Shown one piece after another: positions 18,520 through 29,854 of a stretch of 64,000 nt of DNA. This DNA is from Roridomyces roridus (Eukaryota > Basidiomycota > Agaricomycetes > Agaricales > Mycenaceae). Position 1 is the stretch's first letter. Each line of letters starts with the position of its first letter. The notes beneath the pieces are model-generated. The model was not told the DNA's origin, did not search any database, and worked only from the letters and a program-made list of their open reading frames with translations. The stretch lies in NCBI GenBank assembly GCA_029378245.1, contig JARKIF010000014.1, forward strand, positions 1,116,001 through 1,180,000, written 5' to 3'. A program made the translations under genes and the position numbers.

Positions 18520-20961
18520 ATGGACTCGAAGCAGTCCCGACGAACGAGAGCCTGGGTGAACCGCCAGGGCGGACTCGTCTTCGTCGCCGCTGTCTTTTTC
18601 GTATTTGTTCGTCTCGGCCTCCATGCAGCCTCCCCTCCCTCTTCGACGTCAACGACAACATTCCTCACTGGCTGGCTTCTTCGCCGACCCGCTGGCGAGG
18701 AACACCCGATTCCCAATCTCCTCACCGCGGCTGCCACGCGTTTCCGGACCAAAGTAGCGCGCCAGTCGACCTCCCTCTCATCTGCCGTTGCCGAATACCG
18801 CCGCCGGCATCATCGCGCTCCCCCCGCAGGCTTTGATCGCTGGTACAAATTCGCGTCGACACACAACTTTGCACTTGTCGACGAGTTTGACACAGTCGTG
18901 CGCGACTTGGAGCCGTTTTGGCAGTTATCAGGAGAGGAGTTGAGGAGCAGGGCGGATGCGGCTGCCAGGCTGCCTGGCATTGACGTGGTCAGGATAAGGG
19001 GTGGGCAGGCACGCCCAATCACTTTGGGCCCCGATGGACGCGAGGTTGAAGGTGGTGGTGGTGCCAGGGCGCAAGGGCTCGTGTCCATGATGGAGAACTT
19101 TGTCTTGGAGGTGAGTTCTCATTACTTCGGGCATCTTCTCTCTTCTGACTAGCAATAGCTCCCCGACATGGACCTTCCCGTGAATGCTCGTTCAGAGGGT
19201 CGCGTTATTGTGCCTTGGGAACACACCAAGTATCCAAATCTCACTGGCAACGGTATGCGAAACCCACTATCTATTATTTCTGTTAATTCTTCCTAGTACC
19301 CGATCTTCTTTCCCCGAGGCAGTCGAACGACTGGGGGGGTTCCGGTTCTGTCTGGGAAGCATGGCGCCGTACCTGCCTGCCTGACGCAGCCGCCCGCCGC
19401 TTCTACTCTTCCCTCGGCGCTGGATGGAGCGGCGGGCGAGGCAGTGGCCCGCGCGATCTGCTTCGCGAGCGATACGAGCTTATGCACGCGCAGGAACCTC
19501 TGCAAACCCCCGGTGGAGGCGAAGGCGGCGAACTGGTGTTTTCCGAATCCACAAACGCCGAGTTGGATTTTTGCATGCAGCCCGGAGCGCATTACGAGCA
19601 GGGCCACTTTTTCTCGGATTTCCGCACGCTCTCTGTACTCGCACCCGTGTTTTCGCCTTCACGACCACGGGGTTTCAGCGACATTCGGATTCCGAGCCAT
19701 TACTATTACGGCGGGACGAGGAGGTATACTTACGGCTGGGACCCGGTGAATCTTGAGCAACATGTGGTGGATAAGATGGAAGTTCCGTGGGAGCAGAAGC
19801 GCGATGCTTTATGGTATGCGCTTCGTTTATTTTCTTGTTCCTTTCTAACATTTTTCTCAGGTGGCGTGGCGCAAGCACAGGCGGCGGGAACAGCCCGCCC
19901 GGGTTCGGTGCTGGGTACCATCGGCATCGGTTCGTCCGCATGGCGTCTGTTGGGCTCGTCCAAGGGATACTTGCAGATGCGCAACGCACGACGTCCGTCA
20001 CTTTCGCGGTCCCACCACAACCTGCGGCCGATGGTGAGGCAGTTTCAGTGACCACTGGTGGCGCCTACACCACTGTCTCTGTCCCCGTACGTGAGCTGAA
20101 TGTGGACATGATGGACACGGCGTTTGTGAAAGAAGTCGTGTCGTTGGGAGCGGAGCACCGGCGCGGGAATAGCGTCGAGTTGGGTGTTGGTTGGGGTTAC
20201 AAATACCTTCTTGACCTCGATGGGACCGGGTATAGCGGGCGCTTCATGGCCTTCCTGGCGAGTGATAGCGTACCGGTCAAGGCGACGGTCTATGATGAAT
20301 ATTTCAGCGATTGGATCGAACCTTGGTTTGTTTCTCTCAAATGCATTCAAATTCTGGCTGACAGAGCGCAGGGTGCACTATATCCCCCTCTCCGCCTCGT
20401 ACGCCGAAATCTACAACATTATATCGTACTTTTCGGGCCCTTCGCCAGCGGCTCTGCGCTATGCGAACCTCTCTGCGATTGCGGCACCTTATATCCCGGC
20501 AGGCCCTGTGGCACGTGCAGAACGGGGTTTGTTACAGCAGCAGCGACCCCAGAATACGGTTCCTTTGGCGGCTGAGCATCGGATTGGGGAGACTGATCCT
20601 CGGTTGCGGCCACCGATGGGCGATGAGGCTGGGATTGAGAAGAGGAAAATGAAACGCGTGGCGAGGGAAGCTGAAGAAGTGGAGGAGGCAGCAATGGTGG
20701 AGGGGAGCTTGCAACAGCAGTTCCAACTCCCGCGCGGCACGTCACAGGAAGAGGCGGACCGGCAGCTGAGAAGAATCGCGCGGGCGGGGAAGCAGTGGAA
20801 ACGGACGATGGGACGGACGATTGATATGGAGGGTGCGTGTATCTTCATGTTATTTTCCCTGGTTGACTGGCTCACTGTTTTTAGTGTACGTGTACCGCCT
20901 GGTGCTCGAATACGCACGCCTGTGGGCGGACGATCGCACTTCCATGTCGTACAAGTCATAA
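18520..20961 (+). CDS. CAP10-like glycosyltransferase (GT90 family), membrane anchored
   Basis: Six exons: 18520-19110, 19159-19252, 19297-19813, 19861-20325, 20372-20832 and 20885-20961; 734 residues. An N-terminal signal anchor (~residues 18-36, 'GLVFVAAVFFVFVRLGL') points to a type II Golgi/ER protein. The CAP10 domain shows 'APPAGFDRWYKFASTHNFAL', 'DEFD', 'DFCMQPGAHYEQGHFFSDF', 'DIRIPSHYYYGG', 'WEQKRDALWWRGASTGGG', 'YHRHRFVRM', 'KYLLDLDGTGYSGRFMAFL' and 'EYFSDWIEPWVHYIPL'. Family members include Cryptococcus Cap10 (capsule) and animal POGLUT; they transfer xylose or glucose from UDP-sugars. The acceptor here is unknown. The C-terminal ~100 residues are basic/acidic and helical, ending 'LWADDRTSMSYKS'. 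Introns are 44-48 nt except the fifth (52 nt). Confidence 0.88.
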
Positions 20962-21105
20962 CTCGCGGACAATATGCTAGAATTCGTATAGTACCTCATA
21001 ATCTCGCCTTGATGAACTCTTGGGATCGGACTTTCGCTCTTTTGCGCTTTCAAGTTGTGGCTACTCAGGCGTATTATTGTACAGTTTGTAAAAGCGACAT
21101 TTTAT

Positions 21106-22703
21106 TTAGAAATAGTTTCGCCCAATGCCTGTCAAGGGAGAATCATAGTACAAACCGTTAATGTAAAACTCCGCGGCGCTGCCCGACTTCACCAGAAGTC
21201 GGAGTCCACTCTGTCTGAGCGCATCCAGTGCAGCAGCTGTCACAGGATCTGGTTCTGGACCACTCCTCGTAAAAAAAGCAGCGGCACTGAGGGCGAAAGG
21301 TGGACGACAGCGCGTCTGGAGCATTTTGAGAAAGAGTGGGTAGTCGATAGGGAAGGGCTTGTTTTTGGGTGATCCAAAAGAAATCGTGTTCAGGTGTGGA
21401 GATAATGGCGGGTTGCTATCAAGGAGCATGGCCAAGTGAGCACTAAGAGCTGCACTGTCCGAGTTCGCGTTTTTGGCATCAAAAATGAGGACAACACTCC
21501 GTATAAATGAGTATTTCAGAAGAGCTGCGGTCATATCGACGTCAAGCAGCCCAATGAGAGTAAATTGGTGTGGCGCACACGAGGAACGAGCAATGAATGC
21601 GTCCAAATCCTCCTCTGGGTCCACCTCTGCTCCTTGTACCATCGCTACTTCGGATAAACCAGGGGCTCGAAGATATTGCAATACCGTCGCAGCATTGACG
21701 AAGAGGTGTCGGAGTTGTGGCATGTCGATAACGTCTGGCGTATCCGGCCATGGCTCGTCATCGAACTCGATCACAATCTTTGCTTCAACAACGTTTGAAG
21801 CCAGTTTAAGGATACGATGGTGGCACTCCCATGGCCCACGGACACGATATGCGGTGAGTCGATGAGCGGGGAAAGAGACGGGTATGAAGCGTGATTCGGC
21901 GTCGAACCCACCAGGGAAGACGCCGTCTGAAAGCAGTCCATGGAATCCACTGCCGCTTCGCTTTCCTCTGTATCCCACTGGAGCCACAACCTTTGGAGTG
22001 AGGGAAGGCGGCCACGTAGAGCGGCCAAATGCGGGACCAGCGCTGCAGTCATCTGGAGGTCGAGATCGACCCAACGAGCAGAGTGTTGGGACAGAAATTC
22101 AAACACTTTGACTTGAGTGGCTTTCTCTTTGGACTCGTGGGCAGAGAAAGAAATGCGAAGCATCCGGGCGCGATCTACTTGCGCTTGAATCATGGGTAAT
22201 GGCGGCGGCGGCGATGCATAGTCGGACCAGTTAATCGAGGACCATAACGAAGGAATTGAGATGGCAGTCCTTCGCCAAAGGCTGCTGACTCGAGTCAGCA
22301 CCCACGGGCTTTGTTTGAGGGCGGATGCATCCCATTTCACTTCGTCAATCGCCGGCAATGACCACGAAAATATTTCCGAAAGGATCTCGGGTGGCACTCG
22401 TCTTAATGGTGAGGCAACGGGGGCGTGTTGAGCATGATATTCCGCCAGTTTTCTCCGCTCAGCTTCGAGGCGTTGAAGTTGATCTTTGAGCTGGGTCATC
22501 TCGCTATCAAGACGCGTCAAACGCGCGGCGATTTTCGACAGGAGAGGACGCATGAAATCCAGTTCGGCGGCATTTGGCGGCTCATTCGTTTTTGCGAGTT
22601 CATGGCATCGCACCAAAGTCCAAGGGCTGGCGACTGTGATGGGGTCCGATTCTTCTTTTGCGGCGGTTGTGGCGCCGCATTGAGGGCAGCAAAACGCGGT
22701 CAT
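21106..22703 (-). pseudogene. F-box-like protein, copy 2 of 5, frameshifted
   Basis: Starts at 'MTAFCCPQCG' like its paralogues. The upstream frame carries the CxxCG motif, coiled coil, F-box-like core 'SPLRRVPPEILSEIFSWSLP' and the first leucine-rich part to 'CFQTASSLVG'. The downstream frame resumes with 'FDAESRFIPVSFPAHRLTAYRV' and runs to 'INGLYYDSPLTGIGRNYF'. Compared with copies 3-5, seven nucleotides (encoding the D-V/I-G step) are missing near 21907, which breaks the frame. The rest is not degraded, so the loss is recent, or a sequencing error cannot be excluded. Translation would end early without the LRR-like half. Confidence 0.75.
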
Positions 22704-22965
22704 GGATCTGGAAGCCAATGAGCACACATATGGGCCACATACGGTTTTGAAGTATACCTCAAAGAGAGTTCAGTACCAGGGCTACTTTTAACTTGAAAGT
22801 TAAAGGAAGAAAGCTGGACGGCTGATGGGGCGTCACGGCAATCATGCGCGAATGATCTTGTGGAATCTTTGCGTCTCTCTCGAGTCTCAAGTTGCTCATA
22901 CGAGCATAGACCATTTTATAGTGCCGTAGAGGATTTTTTATTTAGGGGCCAGCGTTTCCGAGGCC

Positions 22966-24579
22966 TCACATGCCTGTATTTAAGGGAGAATCGTAGGACC
23001 AACTACCAACGCACAACTCAGCATGGCTGCCTGACTTCACCAAGAGTCTCAGTCCACCTTGTCTGAGAGCATCCAGTTCGGCCATCGTCACAGAATCTGG
23101 GTCTGGACCACTCTTCGTGAGAAAAGCAGCGGCATTGAGGGTGAAGGGGGAACGACGGCGTGATTGCAGCATTTTGAGAAACAGGGGGTAATCGATGGGG
23201 AATGGCTGGTCTTCAACTGATCCAAAACGAATCTCGTTCAGGTTCGGAGACGTTGGAGGGTCTCTATAAGTGAACATATTTAAATGAGCACCAACCGCAG
23301 CACTCAAAGTGTCCGCGTCGAAGGGTTTGGTGGCAAAATCGACATTGTCAAATATGAGGACCACGCTGCGTATGGACGAGTGCTTCTTGAGCACAGCTGC
23401 AGTGACCGCGACGTCGAGCAGCCCCACAAGGGTAAGTCGGTGTAGAGCACAGGAAGAACGGACGACGAACCCGTCCAGATCCTGGCATGGGTCCGCCCCT
23501 TCTTCGAGCACCAGACCTATTTCAGACAGTGCCGGGGTGCAGAGGAATCCTAATATTGGGGTGTGGTTAACGAAGAGGCGGCGAAGACGTGGCAAGTCGA
23601 TAGTGTCCTGCGGATCCGGCCACTGTTGTTCATCATCGAACTCGAGCGCAAGATTTGCCTCGACAAGGTTTGGGCACAATTTAATAACACGATGGTGAAA
23701 TTCCCAAGGCCCATGAATACGGTACGAGGTGAGTTGATGAGCGGGGACTAGGATGGGTATGAAGCGAGACTCGTTCTGCAGACCAATGTCCACCAGAGAA
23801 GATGCCGTCTCGAAGCATTCGATGGAATCTACTGTCGCTTCACTTTGCTCCGTATCCCACCGGAGCCATAACCTTTGTAGCGATGGAAGGCGACCACGGA
23901 GTGCAGCCAAATGTGGCCCTAAAGCTGCTGTTATCCGGAGCTTCAAATCCACCCACCGAGCGCAGTGCTCGGACAGAAATTCGAACATTTCGACTTGAGC
24001 GGCTGCACTTCCGGACTCGTACGCATAGAAAGAAATGCGAAGATTCCGGGCACGATCCACTTGAGCTTGAATCATCGGCAACGGAGGCGACATGGCCCAG
24101 TCAGACCAGGTAATCGAGGACCATAACCAGGGGATTGAGATGGCAGTCCTTCTCCAAAGGCTGCTGACTTGAGTTAGGACCCATGGGCTTTGTTGAAGGT
24201 CGGACACATCCCCCTCCACTTCGTCAATCGTGGGCAAAGTCCACGAAAATATTTCCGCAAGGATCTCGGGTGGCACTCGTCTGAGTGGTGAGACGATGCC
24301 CGCGTGCTGAGTATGGTATTCCGCCAGTTTCCCCCGCTCGGTCTCTAGGCGTTGAAGCCGATCTTTGAGCTGGGTTATCTCGTTGTCGAAACGCGTCAAA
24401 CGCGCGGCGATTTTGGACAAGAAGGGTCGCATAAAGTCCAGCTCGGCGGCATTTGGTGGCTCGTTCGTTTTGGCGAGTTCATGACACCGAACCAAAGTCC
24501 AAGGGCTTGCAACTGGGATGGGGTCCAATTCTGCCTCTTTCGCAGCGAGGGTGGCACCACATTGGGTGCAGCAAGACAT
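22966..24579 (-). CDS. F-box-like protein, copy 3 of 5 (intact)
   Basis: Single exon, 537 residues, starting 'MSCCTQCGATL'. Parts: Cys pair motif (residues 3-8); 'DPIPVASPWTLVRCHELAK'; a predicted coiled coil rich in Arg/Glu/Leu (~55-90); F-box-like core 'SPLRRVPPEILAEIFSWTLP' (~residues 95-115); then repeated 'LW..IS'-type segments and leucine-rich sequence; conserved ending 'LDALRQGGLRLLVKSGSHAEL'. Presumed SCF substrate adaptor by family. It is tandem and head-to-tail with frameshifted copy 2 (238 bp apart) and divergent from PIG-X, the start codons being only 74 bp apart. It is the best reference for judging the damage in copies 2, 4 and 5. Confidence 0.8.
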   Translation of the reverse strand: MSCCTQCGATLAAKEAELDPIPVASPWTLVRCHELAKTNEPPNAAELDFMRPFLSKIAARLTRFDNEITQLKDRLQRLETERGKLAEYHTQHAGIVSPLRRVPPEILAEIFSWTLPTIDEVEGDVSDLQQSPWVLTQVSSLWRRTAISIPWLWSSITWSDWAMSPPLPMIQAQVDRARNLRISFYAYESGSAAAQVEMFEFLSEHCARWVDLKLRITAALGPHLAALRGRLPSLQRLWLRWDTEQSEATVDSIECFETASSLVDIGLQNESRFIPILVPAHQLTSYRIHGPWEFHHRVIKLCPNLVEANLALEFDDEQQWPDPQDTIDLPRLRRLFVNHTPILGFLCTPALSEIGLVLEEGADPCQDLDGFVVRSSCALHRLTLVGLLDVAVTAAVLKKHSSIRSVVLIFDNVDFATKPFDADTLSAAVGAHLNMFTYRDPPTSPNLNEIRFGSVEDQPFPIDYPLFLKMLQSRRRSPFTLNAAAFLTKSGPDPDSVTMAELDALRQGGLRLLVKSGSHAELCVGSWSYDSPLNTGM

Positions 24580-24653
24580 CTGGGAGGTAGTGAGCCTCGA
24601 CGAGCAACGCAGAATGGTTGTTTTCTAGATGGTGGTGTAAAGCAACTTGGTTG

Positions 24654-25322
24654 ATGCCAATGACAACTTCAAGTTCAATCCTCCAGCCCCAGAGCTTCCA
24701 CCCCGTCTTCGAGACCAGCATTACTGCCGATGGCTTCGACAATTGCTCACTAAATCTCCTCTACACCCTCCCGCCCATCGTCTTTATCGATGCGTACGAG
24801 CTCGCCAACCGCGCCGACGCCTATACCTTTCAGTATGCAGGGCCGCCATCTTCATCCAACCTCGAGCTCCCAGTCGCCGCAGTCGCGAAAGAGGATGCTT
24901 CAGTACTGCTGAGCACGCCTTGGGCCACATCCGATAGTTCGCGTGTCGTCGAGCTGCCCTTTCATGTGCGGTATGGCCCCGCGACTGACGACGAACAGAC
25001 GTTCGTGGAAACACCACTCTCCTGGCCAGACGTGTTCTTCGCGTGCCCGAGCGGCAGCGACACCTCTGCGCTTCCACCGATGCCTGCCTCGCTCTCTGCG
25101 CCGTTTGCAAGCATGTCCATCTTCCCCGTCCACCCTCCTCCAGACGCTGTGCCGGAAGAGATAATTCGGACACCGGTGGGAACGACTGCAGACGTCGCAC
25201 GCGTCGAGCTGGGTACCGCTGTCGTCGTGATCGCGTCCTTTTTCTTCCTCGTGCGCGTTGCTCGGCGGACGGTCAGGCGCTTGAATAGCGGCAATCGCGT
25301 TCTGACGGCGAGGGAGGAGTAA
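24654..25322 (+). CDS. GPI mannosyltransferase 1 stabilising subunit (PIG-X/PBN1 domain)
   Basis: Single exon, 222 residues from the Met of 'MPMTTSSS'; the open frame extends further 5' without a better start. It shows PIG-X features: 'LPPIVFIDAYELANR', 'GPPSSSNLELPVAAV', 'VVELPFHVRYGPATDDEQTF', 'PDVFFACPSG', and a single C-terminal membrane segment 'VELGTAVVVIASFFFLVRVA' followed by a basic cytosolic tail. PIG-X/Pbn1 pairs with PIG-M/Gpi14, the ER enzyme that adds the first mannose to the GPI anchor (family knowledge). The length fits PIG-X rather than the longer yeast Pbn1. It is divergent from F-box-like copy 3. Confidence 0.8.
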   Translation: MPMTTSSSILQPQSFHPVFETSITADGFDNCSLNLLYTLPPIVFIDAYELANRADAYTFQYAGPPSSSNLELPVAAVAKEDASVLLSTPWATSDSSRVVELPFHVRYGPATDDEQTFVETPLSWPDVFFACPSGSDTSALPPMPASLSAPFASMSIFPVHPPPDAVPEEIIRTPVGTTADVARVELGTAVVVIASFFFLVRVARRTVRRLNSGNRVLTAREE

Positions 25323-25373
25323 AAACCAAGACCGCATCCATTACATATATCTACTTGTTACCATGAAAATAAT

Positions 25374-28034
25374 CTACCTTTCCCTGAGACCCTCCAGAAA
25401 CTTGACGATCCTCCTCACACTCTCCATTTCCGACTCCTTCTCATCCCCTTCGACCCCCGCCTCATGATAAATATACCCAAACTCCCTCGCCTGCCCCAGC
25501 AAGACATCCACCTTGGCCGCATCCCCTCTATACCTCCCACTTGATGCCGTCGGAGGCAGAAGATCGATAACCACCCTCTGATTTGCCTCATTATCCTGCA
25601 TGAGGAGACCAAAGAGCAGGGAGAGATGTGAGAGCAGGAGGCGGACTTCCCCTGCTGCCACAATATCGGCTTCAGCTATGCCGTTGTCGTTTTCAGACTC
25701 GGGTTCATGTTTGACCTCCGGCGCCTCCAAAGTAGGGAGTAGCTCTTTGTATACCCTCCCCACAATTTCGAGCGCGCTGAGCTGCTTTTGCGGACATTGG
25801 CACGATGCAAGGCAGGAGATCTTGGTCAAGTTGCATTGCGGGGATATATCTAGACGGAAACCAAATGAGAAAGCGTCAATGGGTTGGACCCGGCACTCAC
25901 AAATCTCGCGAAGCGTATCTTTGACCTCCTCATCTAGCTGTATGAGGTTGGTCAAAACCCCGAGCGCCAAGCAGAGCGTATCAAGGCCATCATCCGAGAT
26001 GCTCTTATCCCCACTTTCGACCTCCTCGATATCGGAGTCGTCCTCCTCCTTCTTGACACCATTGTCCTTGACCATCCTCTGTCCAAGTCTCATTGAATGA
26101 CCGCGCAGGATAGCCCGCAAAATCAACCCAAAGCAAAACTCTGATTTCGTCAACTGGGCACACCACGTCTGATCCGAATGCGTGAGACGGACGATCAGGC
26201 GGAGTATGATCAGTGCACATTGCCTTCGTGTTTTGCCTAGAGCTATTCAGTAAACGAGCACTGGATGGAATGAAAACTCACTGAGATCTTTCGCGGCACT
26301 AGGCCGCGAGTTGGCGACTTCAATGTACACGGTCAGCGCAACGAGACCATCCAGTAGCCATTCCTCCCTCGCATCGTCGACCTGGCTCTGATTTCGGGCA
26401 GCATCATCATCGTCAAGCGACTCTCCCCAAGCTCCGACGAGATACGAATCAAGGAGCGAGAGGATATTATATAGGCATGTGAACGCGATTTGGGGGTCGT
26501 TGTAAGCCGAGGTGGTGATGAATGTCGAGAGCGGGGACGCGAGTAGTGGGGAAAGGTGGGTGCGTAAGGTTGCAAGGAGAGTTTGAATATTCTCCGAGGT
26601 CGAGTAAAGTGAAGCAGGGGGGAGAGCGACTAGGCAACGTGATACCATGAGGGCTGAGGAAGGCGGCGTTGAAGGGGGAAAGAGAGCCGAGGAGGAAATG
26701 GCAGTGTGTATCGTGGTGAGCTTGGAATCGATCAGAAAGAACGCTTGAGAAAGAAAACCACAAACCAAGTTCTGGTCCTTCTTCGACAGCCCCAGCTTTC
26801 GGAGTTGGACAGGGTCGGATATACAGGTCAGAGGATCAGGGGAGCTTTTGAGGATGGTGAAGAGAGTTGATGTGAATGAGGAGGAGGGACGGTCAGCCAA
26901 ATCCGAGAGTGAAGCAGCCTCTCTTGAAACAAGAGCTGCAAAAAATACGGATAATATATCAAGGAGCTGTTGCAATTCAGTAATGGTTCATGCAAATGGG
27001 AGCAAGACGCGCCTTATCTTCATCCTGGCCTGCCCCGGCCGATAAAAGAAGCTCCCATGTTGGCCCTATAAAATCGGCGGCTTTGGCTTTACGCGCAAAC
27101 TCGGATTCACACAACTTTGTTGTGATTTCTAGAGCACTAAAAGGGCGTGAGCAGAAGTGGCGCCAGTCAATGGATCATCTCACCTTGCACGACGAAGCCC
27201 CACCGCACATGATTTATCCAAACCCTCCCACAGGTATCCAACCTCGTCCAAAAACCGCCGACTCTCGCCCTGGTTCCGCAACTCGGTGATGCTTTTCAAA
27301 GGATTCATCATCCCGTTGGCCAGCGGAGTAGGCTCTGGGCGCGCCTTCCCTTTCCCCTTCCCACTCTTGGAGGGTGACGGGGCTGGTGTAGACGCGTTCG
27401 AGCCGCTGCGCGTGGGTGAGCCGTAAGGGTATGGATCATCCTCAGAGTTGTCAACACCCCAGCGCCTGCGGATGGACGTGTATGATTCGCGGGCAGCAAA
27501 CTCATCATCGAGTTCCTCGTGCAACTGGCCCATTGTTGCAGTGCTGACTGGTATCGGGACGAGGAAGGAGCGTGAAGGGCCCGCGTAGGTCCGGCCTACG
27601 GGCTTTGGACGAGGGACGGGGGATGGCTTCGCCTCGGGTCTGGACCCGGGACTAGCAGGGAGCTGCGACAGCGACGTGGTGCGAGACAAGGCCCCGATGC
27701 TGCTTGTGCTGGAGCTCTTGCTTCCACTTCCGCTCGCGAATGAGGATTCCGTCCTCGAGCGGGAGAGCATGCGTTCTTTGAGCTTTGCGGGAGATTTCGT
27801 GGGCGAAGGGCTGGGAGACAATTGGTCGAAAATCTGGGAGAGGTCGCGGGCAGCCACGCGGGTGTTTCGCGCTCGGGGTGGTGTTGGCTCGTCTTCTTCT
27901 ACATCTGTCGAGACCTCTTCCGCAGGTGCGAGTTTTCGACGCTTTCCCTCTGGAGTAGATTCCCTGGTGTACTCCAAATTGCGCTTGAGAGATTTGCGTC
28001 CATAGGTTCGAGGATTGTAGGACGCCGATGGCAT
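25374..28034 (-). CDS. WAPL: Cohesin-release factor WAPL (wings apart-like)
   Basis: Six exons on the minus strand: 28034-27184, 27136-27013, 26966-26766, 26720-26282, 26236-25901 and 25849-25374; 808 residues. The N-terminal ~280 residues are disordered, basic and Ser/Pro-rich ('GRKSLKRNLEYTRESTPEGKR'). The WAPL domain (PF07814) starts at 'SITELRNQGESRRFLDEVGY' and continues 'SALEITTKLCESEFARKAKA', 'ADFIGPTWELLLSAGAGQDE', 'LLDILSVFFAALVSRE', 'LRKLGLSKKDQNL' and 'SDDGLDTLCLALGVLTNLIQ'. The family opens the cohesin ring with Pds5 (family knowledge). Exon 2 ends at AAG followed by GCGCGT, not GT; the only phase-consistent junction is a 46-nt GC-AG intron with a TACTGAA branch-like motif. A polyacidic stretch (KKEEDDSDIEEVES) lies in the C-terminal third. 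Confidence 0.88.
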
Positions 28035-28911
28035 TTGAAGAAGTGGTTGTCAGGCACCGCCACCTCTTCTATTCTGGACACATCACACAGCCGCCCCCTA
28101 ATAGGCTTGCTTTGAGACTCGATGGTCGATCCGTGAGTTTGGCTCTCTTTCTACTATTTCTTCAACTCTTTGACTCGCTACTGCTAGGGAACTCAGCTGC
28201 ATTGATGCACTACTGCTTGAGAACCAGTTCCCCCGTGGGGGTTTGCTTGCCTCAGTAAACTCTGCTTCTGAGACCGCACACTGGCTGGAAGCCCACGACA
28301 ACCACCCCCTTCTTCTGCTGCTTCGCGCTGTATGCTCCCCTGGCCCTGTTCCCATTGCAATATCCCCCGAGGAGTCCGGTTTTGCTGTATTCTGTTCTCG
28401 TTTCACCGTCCCCATGGTCGAAAAGTTGGCACAGCGCCTCGCAAAGCTCTCTGGGTTCGTTGTGCTGCTGAGACGCGCATCAGAGAACCCTATCCCTGTG
28501 CTGCGAGCAGCCCGGCGGAAAACTCGAGCCCGTGATGGGGAAGAAACACTAGTCGACCCAGAGTCTAGGATGACTGGAGTATACCACACATCCGCTCTGG
28601 ACCTCAAGCTGCGACTTGGTGGTAACACAGTCCACGATATTAAAATTTGCTCCGACTTGCAGACGCATATCTTCGAACCCTCATCAGGATGGTTCAGGTC
28701 AAGACACGAACTCGGTTCGTTCGTCTCCTCTGAAATCGTCCTCCATCCGCACCAAGCCGTGTTCGATCGCTCCTACACCAACATTGGACTTCTTGTTCAC
28801 CGCCGTCGTCACGGTTCCGTACTGCAAACTGATTTGTACGTCTACAAACAAACTCAGCTTGGCCCAAGTTCATGCCACCCTTAGCCTGGAGCCCAGCAAT
28901 GGCAGAGTAGT
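28035..28911. other. Unresolved stretch upstream of WAPL
   Basis: Open frames exist on both strands (a Ser/Arg-rich minus-strand frame at 28098-28628, and a plus-strand frame at 28243-28884), but neither carries a motif I recognise and they overlap each other. Part of this must be the WAPL promoter. The plus frame around 28715-28840 (reading 'PTPTLDFLFTAVVTVPYCKL') could be a 5' exon of the next gene, with a hydrophobic signal-anchor-like segment. I cannot decide between these. Confidence 0.35.
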
Positions 28912-29709
28912 ATGTATCCCAATTCTCGTCTTTCCTGGACGCTGATGGAGAATCTTGGAGGCAACGCCCTACCGACGTGGTGGGGCACGGCTTGGTGGTC
29001 TAACACGGCGACCAAGCTAGCCGAGAAGGAATTTACATCACACAACATGCTCACCTGGAATCGCACTGTTGCGGGGCGGGCCACGCGTGGCTTTTGGACT
29101 GGCGTTGAAGGATCACTACGTGCGTCACCCAGTTCTAAACTCTACTTAGATATCAGTCTAATTCCGGCGACTAGGACTTCAAAACTTCCGGCTGGCCTCG
29201 GATTTCCTTGCTTCTGCGCAACCAGACATTTCTGGGTGCACGACCCCGCCCTGCCGAGTCGGGTGCGTGGGTTGTTGGTTTCGACCTCTGTGCGTTGTAT
29301 TCCTGGCCTCCTGGGTATACTTATCAAGAGGAATTTGCAGACTTACGTCCCCGATGCACTGACGGAGAAGCGGCTCCTCGCGCAGGGCAATGCTAACGTT
29401 GAGTATCCAGGTAAGTGAATATGGTGGTCTATCGGCTGTCGAAAGCTGACATCCGCAGCCTCCGAGTCCCATCCGCCCGCCCCCAAGCTCCGCAGTAAAA
29501 AGTCAGAGCCTCCGGAAGCCATGCACTTCAATCCGCTTGACTCTGTTGTGCCGAATGATGGGTGGCCGACATTAGGTTCGGAGTTGCACAGGGCGAACGG
29601 GAAATATTCGAATGGCTGGACTGTGCCGTGGAAGGAGGTAGAAGTCAGAGCGGGTTGTCCTGATAGGGCTTCTATGTACAGTTTCAAAGGAACCAAGTTC
29701 AGCTGGTAA
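28912..29709 (+). CDS. Unidentified multi-exon gene, boundaries uncertain
   Basis: Several adjacent plus-strand frames look coding and can be spliced. One is 'ENLGGNALPTWWGTAWWSNT...WNRTVAGRATRGFWTGVEG'. A next block 'DFKTSGWPRISLLLRNQTFL' follows an acceptor near 29176; then '...AESGAW' joins 'TYVPDALTEKRLLAQGNANV' across a possible GT-AG intron ending near 29339. A clear 48-nt intron (GTAAGT...CCGCAG, 29411-29458) leads to the last exon with 'HFNPLDSVVPNDGWPTLG', 'NGYSNGW'-like sequence and 'MYSFKGTKFSW' before TAA/TAG near 29709. It is Trp-, Asn- and Gly-rich, suggesting a secreted or lumenal carbohydrate-related protein, but I do not recognise it. The 5' end is unknown. Confidence 0.35.
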
Positions 29710-29854
29710 GGACGTGGTGTAGCGTGGATGTAGACAGTAGAGTATCAAAGTGGGCGCATCAGACATGGCTATTACAAACTTCCCAATTGGGCGTTCAGCG
29801 TACGGTGTGTGTCTCTATTTCCCATCACCGTGACGCGTCCTCTCCTTTTACGCG

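Noticed and set aside
28098..28628. 176-codon minus-strand frame upstream of WAPL
   Set aside because: Ser/Arg-rich and overlaps a plus-strand frame; no domain. Left as unresolved rather than called.
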